A DNA stretch of 64,000 bases, from NCBI RefSeq assembly GCF_001625365.1, contig NZ_LJJF01000001.1, positions 3,979,001 through 4,043,000 on the forward strand. The letters are read 5' to 3'. This DNA is from Streptomyces sp. MJM8645 (GTDB lineage: Bacteria; Actinomycetota; Actinomycetes; Streptomycetales; Streptomycetaceae). Made by a program: the position numbers and the translations under genes. Shown here piece after piece: positions 58,089 to 64,000 of this stretch. Each line of letters starts with the position of its first letter. The stretch's first letter is position 1. The notes below the pieces were generated by a model. That model was not told the DNA's origin. It saw nothing but the letters and a program-made list of their open reading frames with translations, and searched no databases.

Positions 58089-58688
58089 TTGTACGAGGGC
58101 GTGGTTCAGGACCTGATCGACGAACTGGGCAGGCTGCCCGGCGTCGGGCCCAAGAGCGCCCAGCGGATCGCCTTCCACATCCTGCAGTCCGACCCGACCG
58201 ACGTGCGCCGTCTCGCGCACGCGTTGCTGGAGGTCAAGGACAAGGTCCGCTTCTGCGCGGTCTGCGGCAACGTCGCAGAGGCCGAGCAGTGCCGGGTCTG
58301 CCTGGACCCGCGCCGCGACCTCGGCGTCATCTGCGTGGTCGAGGAGTCCAAGGACGTCGTCGCCATCGAGCGCACCCGCGAGTTCCGCGGCCGCTACCAC
58401 GTGCTGGGCGGCGCGATCAGCCCCATCGAGGGCGTCGGCCCGGACGACCTGCGGATCCGCGAGCTGCTGGCGCGCCTCGCGGACGGCACGGTCACCGAGC
58501 TGATCCTGGCCACCGACCCCAACCTGGAGGGGGAGGCGACCGCCACCTATCTGGCCCGGCTCTGCAAGCCGATGGGCCTGAGGGTGACCCGGCTGGCGAG
58601 CGGCCTGCCCGTCGGCGGGGATCTGGAGTACGCGGACGAGGTCACCCTCGGTCGTGCCTTCGAAGGGAGACGACTGCTCGATGTCTGA
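58089..58688 (+). CDS. recR: Recombination mediator protein RecR
   Basis: The protein has 199 residues from a TTG at 58089 with GGGAAGG upstream; the resulting MYEGVVQDLIDELGRLPGVG is the usual RecR start. The helix-hairpin-helix (LPGVGPKSAQRIAFHIL), zinc finger (CAVCG...CRVC, ~56-71) and Toprim domain (ICVVEESKDVVAIE; DPNLEGEATATYLAR) are complete. It loads RecA with RecF/RecO at gaps. The last 8 bp overlap the next gene. Confidence 0.96.
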   Translation: MYEGVVQDLIDELGRLPGVGPKSAQRIAFHILQSDPTDVRRLAHALLEVKDKVRFCAVCGNVAEAEQCRVCLDPRRDLGVICVVEESKDVVAIERTREFRGRYHVLGGAISPIEGVGPDDLRIRELLARLADGTVTELILATDPNLEGEATATYLARLCKPMGLRVTRLASGLPVGGDLEYADEVTLGRAFEGRRLLDV

Positions 58689-59430
58689 CCGGACGCTCAA
58701 CCAGCAGCCCCACACGCCCCACCAGCCGTCCCACGGGCAGGCCCACCAGCCGGCCCCCGGACAGCCGCACGGGGAGCCGCAGAGCCACCCCCCGCACATC
58801 CATGCGCACGGTTCGGAGCCGGACGACTTCGCCGTGCAGATCGCCGACTCGGTGGAGAGCTTCGTGCTCGCCGTCACCGAGGTCGCCAAGGGCGACGAGC
58901 CGGGCAGCGCGGTCTCGCTGCTGCTCCTGGAGGTCTCGCAGCTGCTGCTGGCCGGTGGCCGACTGGGCGCCATCGAGGACGTCGTCCCGGAGGACCGCTT
59001 CGAGCCCGACGCCGGGCCGGAGCCGGACGGCGAGCAGCTGCGCGAGCGGCTGGCCGAGCTGCTCGCGCCGATCGACGTCTACCACGAGGTCTTCGACCCG
59101 TACGGTCCGCCGGAGAAGCCGAACGCCTTCCGGATCTCGGACGACCTGGCCGGCGTGGTCGGCGAGCTGCAGCACGGGCTGACCCACTACCGCGAGGGCC
59201 GGGTCAGCGAGGCGCTGTGGTGGTGGCAGTTCTCGTACCTCTCCAACTGGGGCACGACCTGCACGGCGGTGCTGCGGGCGCTGCAGTCGCTGATCGCGCA
59301 CGTCCGGCTGGACAGTCCGATCGGCGCGGTGCCGGACGGCGCCGACACCGACGACGACGGGCTCACCGACGAGCAGCTGGAGCAGCAGGCCGGCGACCTG
59401 ATGGCGGCCGAGCTGGGCCTCGGGCGGTAG
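58681..59430 (+). CDS. DUF5063 protein
   Basis: The protein has 249 residues. The ATG at 58681 overlaps the end of recR, so translation is coupled. The first ~45 residues are Gln/His/Pro-rich and disordered. The DUF5063 domain (~48-245) has FAVQIADSVESFVLAVTEVAKG, LLLEVSQLLLAGGRLGAIEDVVPE, and the Trp-rich ALWWWQFSYLSNWGTTCTAVLRAL helix. It is usually found directly after recR in actinobacteria; its function is unknown. Confidence 0.85.
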   Translation: MSDRTLNQQPHTPHQPSHGQAHQPAPGQPHGEPQSHPPHIHAHGSEPDDFAVQIADSVESFVLAVTEVAKGDEPGSAVSLLLLEVSQLLLAGGRLGAIEDVVPEDRFEPDAGPEPDGEQLRERLAELLAPIDVYHEVFDPYGPPEKPNAFRISDDLAGVVGELQHGLTHYREGRVSEALWWWQFSYLSNWGTTCTAVLRALQSLIAHVRLDSPIGAVPDGADTDDDGLTDEQLEQQAGDLMAAELGLGR

Positions 59431-59820
59431 CACCGCTCTCCGGTGCCCGTGCCCTTCCGGCACGTCCGTGCGATTCCGGCACGCCTGAACGTCGCCCCGG
59501 CGCGCGCCGGTTTTCGGTGCGCCCCCGGCGGTCATCGGCTGATTGTGACGAATGCCTCAGCATTCCGCGCGGAAAAGAAATCCCGACGGATCGCCGTCCG
59601 TTGATCCGCCGATTCTTCGGGGCGGTGGCGAATTGCCCGCAGACCTGCCGGTGGTGCCGCCCGTTTCGCCGACCACCTGCTGAAACGGGCGTCTCATCAT
59701 ATGGAAAGCGCCGGTTGTGGCACCCCTGCTCGGTAGACTGGCGCCGACCGCACAGCCCCTTTTCCCCGGGGGTGCGGGGGCCTGGTGCCCCCGGAAGACG
59801 ACACAAGTCGAGGAGCGCAC
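59431..59820 (+). promoter_or_regulatory. Leader and promoter region of ask
   Basis: No gene is seen in these ~390 bp. 59540-59640 is unusually AT-rich (GAAAAGAAATCCCGACGG). A TAGACT -10-like element lies at 59734-59739, giving an ~80-nt leader. I see no lysine riboswitch or clear attenuator peptide. Confidence 0.4.
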
Positions 59821-61101
59821 GTGGGCCTTGTCGTGCAGAAGTACGGCGGCTCATCCGTTGCGGATGCCGAAGGCATCAAGCGCGTTGCCCGCCGAATCGT
59901 TGACGCCAAGAAGGCCGGCCATGAGGTCGTCGTCGTGGTGTCCGCAATGGGCGACACGACGGACGAGCTCATCGAACTCGCGGAGCAGGTGTCACCGCTT
60001 CCTGCCGGCCGTGAGTTCGACATGCTGCTGACCGCTGGAGAGCGCATCTCCATGGCGCTGCTGGCCATGGCGATCAAATCGCTGGGGCACGAGGCGCAGT
60101 CCTTCACGGGCAGCCAGGCCGGCGTCATCACCGACTCCGTCCACAACAAGGCGCGCATCATCGACGTGACGCCTGGTCGCATCCGCACCGCCCTGGACGA
60201 GGGCAACATCGCGATCGTGGCCGGCTTCCAGGGCGTGTCGCAGACCAGCAAGGACATCACCACGCTGGGCCGCGGCGGCTCGGACACCACCGCCGTCGCC
60301 CTCGCCGCCGCGCTCAAGGCCGAGGTCTGCGAGATCTACACCGACGTGGACGGCGTGTTCACCGCCGACCCGCGCGTGGTGGCGAAGGCCCGCAAGATCG
60401 ACTGGATCGCGTACGAGGACATGCTGGAGCTGGCGTCGTCCGGCTCCAAGGTGCTGCTCGACCGCTGCGTGGAGTACGCCCGGCGCTACAACATCCCGAT
60501 TCACGTACGCTCGTCCTTCTCGGGTCTTCCCGGGACGATCGTCAGCAACGAGAACCCGCACAAGCCCGAAGGGGGCGAGATGGAGCAGGCCATCATCTCC
60601 GGAGTCGCCCACGACACGTCCGAGGCCAAGGTCACGGTCGTCGGCGTGCCCGACAAGCCGGGCGAGGCGGCCCGGATCTTCCGCGCCATCGCGGATGCCG
60701 AGGTCAACATCGACATGGTGGTGCAGAACGTCTCCGCCGCGTCGACCGGGCTGACCGACATCTCCTTCACCCTGCCCAAGGCGGAGGGCCAGAAGGCCAT
60801 CGACGCGCTCGGCCGGGTCAAGGAGGGCATCGGCTACGAGTCGCTGCGCTACGACGACGCGATCGGCAAGATCTCCCTGGTCGGCGCGGGCATGCGCTCC
60901 AACCCGGGCGTCACCGCCGCCTTCTTCGAGGCGCTGTCCGCCGCGGGCGTCAACATCGAGCTGATCTCCACCTCGGAGATCCGCATCTCGGTCGTCACCC
61001 GCGCCGAGGACGTGCCGGAGGCCGTCCGCGCCGTGCACAGCGCCTTCGGACTGGACAGCGAGACGGACGAGGCCGTCGTCTACGGAGGCACCGGGCGATG
61101 A
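59821..61101 (+). CDS. ask: Aspartate kinase (alpha and internal beta subunits)
   Basis: The enzyme has 426 residues; the GTG at 59821 has GAGGAG upstream. It phosphorylates aspartate, the first step to lysine, methionine, threonine and diaminopimelate. The catalytic domain has VQKYGGSSVADAEGIKRVA at the start, LTTLGRGGSDTTAVALAAAL (~142-161) and VDGVFTADPR. Two ACT regulatory domains follow (~265-330 and ~345-415). An internal ATG at 60580 with AAGGGGG upstream should start the separate beta subunit. The stop overlaps the asd start (ATGA), the usual ask-asd coupling. Confidence 0.96.
   Translation: MGLVVQKYGGSSVADAEGIKRVARRIVDAKKAGHEVVVVVSAMGDTTDELIELAEQVSPLPAGREFDMLLTAGERISMALLAMAIKSLGHEAQSFTGSQAGVITDSVHNKARIIDVTPGRIRTALDEGNIAIVAGFQGVSQTSKDITTLGRGGSDTTAVALAAALKAEVCEIYTDVDGVFTADPRVVAKARKIDWIAYEDMLELASSGSKVLLDRCVEYARRYNIPIHVRSSFSGLPGTIVSNENPHKPEGGEMEQAIISGVAHDTSEAKVTVVGVPDKPGEAARIFRAIADAEVNIDMVVQNVSAASTGLTDISFTLPKAEGQKAIDALGRVKEGIGYESLRYDDAIGKISLVGAGMRSNPGVTAAFFEALSAAGVNIELISTSEIRISVVTRAEDVPEAVRAVHSAFGLDSETDEAVVYGGTGR
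60580..61101 (+). CDS. Aspartate kinase beta subunit (in-frame internal start)
   Basis: The ATG at 60580 (MEQAIISGVAHDTSEAKV) is preceded by GAAGGGGGCGAG, a good ribosome-binding site inside the ask frame. It gives a 173-residue product made only of the two ACT domains. Alpha2beta2 aspartokinases of actinobacteria and Bacillus are made in just this way, so the call rests on family knowledge plus the site. Confidence 0.7.
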   Translation: MEQAIISGVAHDTSEAKVTVVGVPDKPGEAARIFRAIADAEVNIDMVVQNVSAASTGLTDISFTLPKAEGQKAIDALGRVKEGIGYESLRYDDAIGKISLVGAGMRSNPGVTAAFFEALSAAGVNIELISTSEIRISVVTRAEDVPEAVRAVHSAFGLDSETDEAVVYGGTGR

Positions 61102-62177
61102 CCCGGCGGCCGAACCTCGCCGTCGTCGGCGCCACCGGCGCGGTCGGCGAGGTGCTGCTCGGCCTGCTCTCCCTGCGCCAGGACGTCTGGGGCGAGATCC
61201 GACTCGTCGCCTCCCCGCGTTCGGCCGGCCGCAAGCCGGTCGTGCGCGGGGTGCCGGTCGAGGTCGTCCCGCTGGCCGAGGAGGCCTTCGAGGGGATCGA
61301 CGTCGCCGTGTTCGCCGTCCCCGACGAGGTCTCCGCCCAGTGGGCGCCGATCGCGGCCGCCAAGGGCGTCGTGGTGGTCGACGACTCCGCCGCCTTCCGT
61401 ACCGCCGAGGACGTGCCGCTGGTCGTCCCCGAGGTCAACGCGGCCGCGCTGCGGCTGCGCGCCCGCGGCATCGTCGCCAGCCCCGCCAGCACCACCCTCG
61501 CGATGATCGCGGCCCTCGGCGCCCTGCACGCCGAGTACGGGCTCGCCCAACTCGTCGTCGCCTCCTACCAGGCCGCCTCCGGCGAAGGCCGGATCGGCGA
61601 GGCGGCGCTGCGCGAGCAGACCGCCCTGGTGGCCGGCACCGAGGTCGGCCGACAGGCCGGCGACCTGCGCGCGGTGATCGCCGACCACGGGCCGTTCGCC
61701 GCCCCGCTCGCGCTCAACGCGGTGCCCTGGACCGGCTCCCTGGTGGACGGCGGCTGGTCCTCCGAGGAGGTCGGCATCCGCGCCGAGGCCCGCAAGATCC
61801 TCGGCCTGCCCGCCCTCAAGGTCTCCGCGACCTGCGTCCGCATCCCGGTCGTCCGCACCCACGCGCTGGCCGTGCACGCGCTCTTCGAACGCGAGGTCAC
61901 CCAGGAGCACGCGCAGCAGATCCTCCGCGACGCCCCCGGGGTCGTGCTGTACGACGACCCGGCGGCCGGCGAGTTCCCCACGCCGAACGATGTGGTCGGG
62001 ACGGACCCGGTCTGGGTCGGGCGGGTGCGCCGGGCCCTCGACGAGCCGGCCGCGCTCGACCTCTTCCTCTGCGGCGACAACCTGCGCAAGGGCGCGGCGC
62101 TCAACCTGCTGCAGATCGCGGAACTGGTGGCCGGTGAGCTGACGGTGACACAGGAAGGCGCGCCGGAAGAGGCGTAG
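61098..62177 (+). CDS. asd: Aspartate-semialdehyde dehydrogenase homologue lacking the catalytic cysteine
   Basis: The protein has 359 residues, coupled to ask. The fold is intact: NADP loop GATGAVGEVLLG (~10-21), SYQAASGEGRIG (~155-166), the arginine and histidine of VRIPVVRTHAL (~253-263) and the C-terminal dimer helix. At the nucleophile position the family has N-x-N-C-T-T; here codons 127-133 read A-S-P-A-S-T-T, so Cys is replaced by Ser131 (AGC, 61488-61490) and the preceding Asn by Ala. It may be inactive, altered or regulatory, with a second asd elsewhere in the genome supplying the activity. A sequencing error could explain Cys-to-Ser but not also the Asn change. Confidence 0.88.
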   Translation: MTRRPNLAVVGATGAVGEVLLGLLSLRQDVWGEIRLVASPRSAGRKPVVRGVPVEVVPLAEEAFEGIDVAVFAVPDEVSAQWAPIAAAKGVVVVDDSAAFRTAEDVPLVVPEVNAAALRLRARGIVASPASTTLAMIAALGALHAEYGLAQLVVASYQAASGEGRIGEAALREQTALVAGTEVGRQAGDLRAVIADHGPFAAPLALNAVPWTGSLVDGGWSSEEVGIRAEARKILGLPALKVSATCVRIPVVRTHALAVHALFEREVTQEHAQQILRDAPGVVLYDDPAAGEFPTPNDVVGTDPVWVGRVRRALDEPAALDLFLCGDNLRKGAALNLLQIAELVAGELTVTQEGAPEEA

Positions 62178-62416
62178 GAGGAAGCGCAGGGGGAGGCCCG
62201 GGAAGAGGCCTGGCAGGAGGCCCGGGAGAGACCCTGGAAGGCCTGGAGCCGCCCGCTCCCGGGCCCGTCCGGCCCCCGATCCGGGGAGGGCGTGTCCGCT
62301 CCTCGACACAATCTGTCCGGAATCCCGATGGAATCCCCTGGAGGCCTCTTCCGCCGATGCGGAAGAATGGCCCCCGGGCTGGGCAACCATGACAGGGGAT
62401 CGAGTGTCCAACGGGC
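62178..62416 (+). promoter_or_regulatory. Intergenic region before the ECF sigma factor gene
   Basis: The first 100 bp contain short direct repeats of GAGGCCCGGGA and GAGGCCTGG that can pair into several stems and may end the ask-asd transcript. CTCGACACAATCTGTCCGG (~62306-62324) and the AT-richer stretch after it could hold the sigma-factor promoter. Confidence 0.4.
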
Positions 62417-63067
62417 GTGGCGAACGTGATGGTGGGAGCAGGGGCGGGCATCCCGGCGAGATCCGTGGTGGCCTTCCCCTCGCGCGCCCCGTGGCCGGCG
62501 AGTAGGCCGGAAGACGACCAGATGACCGCGGTCGCACCCGGTGCGGCGGGCTCCGGTGCCGGTACCGACGCGGGTACCAGCGAGGACCTGCTCACCGAGA
62601 CCTACCAGGCCCACTACGGCTCCCTGCTGCGGCTCGCCGCGCTGCTCCTGGACGACCTCTCGACCTGCGAGGACGTCGTCCAGGAGGCGTTCATCCGGGT
62701 GCACGCCGCCCGGCGCCGGGTCCGCGAGCCCGAGAAGACCCTGGCCTACCTGCGGCAGACCGTCGTCAACCTGTCCCGCTCGACCCTGCGCCGACGGATC
62801 CTCGGCCTGCGCCTGCTACCCAAGCCCATGCCTGACATGGCCAGTGCAGAAGAAGGCGCTTACGATGCGCTGGAGCGCGACCAGTTGAAGGCCGCGCTGC
62901 GTGGTCTGCAACGCCGTCAGCGGGAGGTTCTGGTGCTGCGTTACTTCGTGGACATGACGGAGGCGCAAGTCGCCGAGACCCTCGGCATCTCGCTCGGATC
63001 GGTGAAGGCCTACGGCTCGCGCGGACTCGCCGCCCTGCGCACCCAGATGGAGGCCGGACATGGCTGA
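62417..63067 (+). CDS. SigE-family ECF RNA polymerase sigma factor
   Basis: The protein has about 216 residues from the GTG at 62417, or ~181 from the ATG at 62522; a weak GGAAG site precedes the latter and I cannot decide. Region 2 (~65-125) is LLRLAALLLDDLSTCEDVVQEAFIRVHAARRRV and region 4 (~155-205) is LRGLQRRQREVLVLRYFVDMTEAQVAETLGISLGSVKAYGSRGLAAL, of the actinobacterial SigE/SigM-like ECF group. The next gene overlaps its last 8 bp and may encode its membrane anti-sigma or partner. A sigma gene after ask-asd is normal in Streptomyces. Confidence 0.9.
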   Translation: MANVMVGAGAGIPARSVVAFPSRAPWPASRPEDDQMTAVAPGAAGSGAGTDAGTSEDLLTETYQAHYGSLLRLAALLLDDLSTCEDVVQEAFIRVHAARRRVREPEKTLAYLRQTVVNLSRSTLRRRILGLRLLPKPMPDMASAEEGAYDALERDQLKAALRGLQRRQREVLVLRYFVDMTEAQVAETLGISLGSVKAYGSRGLAALRTQMEAGHG

Positions 63068-64000
63068 CGGCGCCGGGCGGCGACCCTCGGGCGGTGAGGG
63101 CGACGGGCTCTCCGCCGAGGAACGCAGCGTCCGCGACCTGATGCGCGGCGCCGTCGCCGGCATCCAGCCCGAACCCGGCGGCCTGCCGCGGATCCGGTAC
63201 GCCGTACCCCGCCGCCGGGCCGCCCGGCGCGGAGCCTGGACCGGCGCCGCCGCCCTCGCCGTCGCCGTCGCCGTCGCCCTGCCCGCCCTGCACGACGGGG
63301 AGCACCTCGGACTGTCCGGCGGCCCCGGCTCGGCCGCCGCCAGCAGCCCGGCCGCCGCCGCCCCGACCGGCACCAGGACCGGCAGCGCCCCCGGCACCGG
63401 CACACCTTCGCGGCCCGGCCCCAGCGGCACCGGCGACACCGCGTCGCCCTCCGGCACCCCCACCGCCTCACCCAGCCCCGGCGCCAGCACCACCCGCGCC
63501 GACGGCACCACCGCCCCGCCCGCCCCCGCCGCCAGCACCGGCGACAGCCCGATCACCCCGCTCTGCGCCCGGGCCGACCTCGGCCAGGGCGGCGCACAGG
63601 TCGGCCCGGCCGCCGCCGACGGCCGGATCCACGGCTCGTTCACCGTGTACAACGTCTCCGGCCGCAGCTGCCGGCTCGGCGGCCCCGGCGCCGTCGCCGT
63701 CACGGCGGTGAGCGGCACCGACCGCAGCCGCGTGCGCACCGCCGACCACGCCGCCGGCGACCCGGCCGGCGACCTGCCCGCGATGGACGCGGAGCCCCCC
63801 GTCCTCGCCCCGCAGGCCGGCTACCGGGTGCCGTTCGCCTGGGTCCCCGACCGGACCTGCCCCACCCCCGGCGCCAGCACCGCCAGCACCGGGCCCACCA
63901 GCCAGGGAGGCGCCAACCCGGCCGTCGGCGCCTCCCAGGCCCCCGCCGCCGCCACCGGTGCGGCCCCGGCGGCCTCGGACGCCTCGGCGGCCCCCAGCAC
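63060..64000 (+). CDS. Membrane protein coupled to the ECF sigma factor, C-terminus beyond the window
   Basis: The frame is open from the ATG at 63060 to the window end (at least 313 residues). The cytoplasmic N-terminus (MADGAGRRPSGGEGDGLSAE, then VRDLMRGAVAGIQPEPGGLP, ~22-45) looks like a short anti-sigma-type helix. One TM helix follows (~60-80; GAAALAVAVAVALPAL), then a ~90-residue Ala/Pro/Ser/Thr stalk. An extracellular DUF4232-like domain (~165-260) has CARADLGQGGAQVGPAAADG, FTVYNVSGRSCRLGGPGAVAV with paired cysteines. A role as anti-sigma partner is plausible from coupling and topology, but there is no ZAS zinc motif (HxxxCxxC). Confidence 0.75.
   Translation, partial: MADGAGRRPSGGEGDGLSAEERSVRDLMRGAVAGIQPEPGGLPRIRYAVPRRRAARRGAWTGAAALAVAVAVALPALHDGEHLGLSGGPGSAAASSPAAAAPTGTRTGSAPGTGTPSRPGPSGTGDTASPSGTPTASPSPGASTTRADGTTAPPAPAASTGDSPITPLCARADLGQGGAQVGPAAADGRIHGSFTVYNVSGRSCRLGGPGAVAVTAVSGTDRSRVRTADHAAGDPAGDLPAMDAEPPVLAPQAGYRVPFAWVPDRTCPTPGASTASTGPTSQGGANPAVGASQAPAAATGAAPAASDASAAPS

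Noticed and set aside
59431..59820. Lysine riboswitch or attenuator before ask
   Set aside because: I could not find the conserved lysine-riboswitch core or a Lys/Thr-rich leader peptide followed by alternative stems.
1..64000. CRISPR arrays, rRNA genes and insertion sequences
   Set aside because: No regularly spaced repeat series, no rRNA signature and no transposase or terminal inverted repeats were seen; the tandem repeats found are short minisatellites.

Overview
This is a very GC-rich chromosomal window from a filamentous actinomycete of the Streptomyces/Kitasatospora type. The evidence is near-complete use of G or C at third codon positions, a two-domain geosmin synthase, a tandem pair of SigB/SigF-type sigma factors, a tRNA adenosine deaminase with its usual actinobacterial partner, and the ask-asd pair followed by a SigE-type sigma factor. 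Most of the window is core genome. Genes lie on both strands and are separated by strong stem-loop terminators and four tRNA loci (three serine tRNAs and a duplicated arginine tRNA).

1-~5125: the right end of an integrated mobile element (prophage or integrative conjugative element) that continues beyond the left edge. It carries a divergent regulatory hub with two XRE-type regulators and two long palindromes. A leftward operon of coupled small genes includes a replication-initiator-like protein with iteron-like repeats inside its gene. A rightward module ends in a large serine recombinase. The recombinase faces an acyl-CoA synthetase gene (4915-6576) whose first ~67 codons have a codon usage unlike the rest of the gene, suggesting that the element recombined inside the gene and supplied a new promoter and 5' end.

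6600-18600: a degenerate PAS/histidine-kinase/receiver fusion, three tRNAs, a large GEVED/Ig-like surface protein, an SPFH membrane protein coupled to an NlpC/P60 hydrolase, an aldo/keto reductase and a small membrane protein.

18650-29000: an eight-gene leftward exopolysaccharide locus, the most interesting part of the window. In transcription order it encodes an Agd3/CE18-like secreted deacetylase, a PelF-like GT4 glycosyltransferase, a 26-codon linking ORF, a 12-TM membrane protein, a LegB-like SDR, a sugar nucleotidyltransferase, an NDP-sugar epimerase-like SDR, a spherulin-4/Sph3-like GH135 protein and an Ega3/PelA-like GH114 lipoprotein. These families match the fungal galactosaminogalactan cluster and overlap with bacterial Pel systems, so the locus probably makes, deacetylates and trims an alpha-1,4-linked galactosamine-rich polymer.

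29500-44200: two sigma factors, a Dabb protein, tRNA-Ser(CGA), tadA and its partner, upp, a LytR_C protein, a VapB-like orphan, a HerA-like ATPase, a PEBP protein, and a WYL regulator divergent from an MFS exporter. 44300-54750: an HhH-GPD protein, geosmin synthase, a TetR/MFS divergent pair with clear operators, AraC-like and VOC proteins, an aldo/keto reductase, and a secreted beta-propeller protein. 54860-64000: tRNA-Ser(GGA), the 4.5S SRP RNA, dnaX, ybaB, recR, a DUF5063 protein, ask, asd (with its catalytic cysteine replaced), an ECF sigma factor and the start of a coupled membrane protein.
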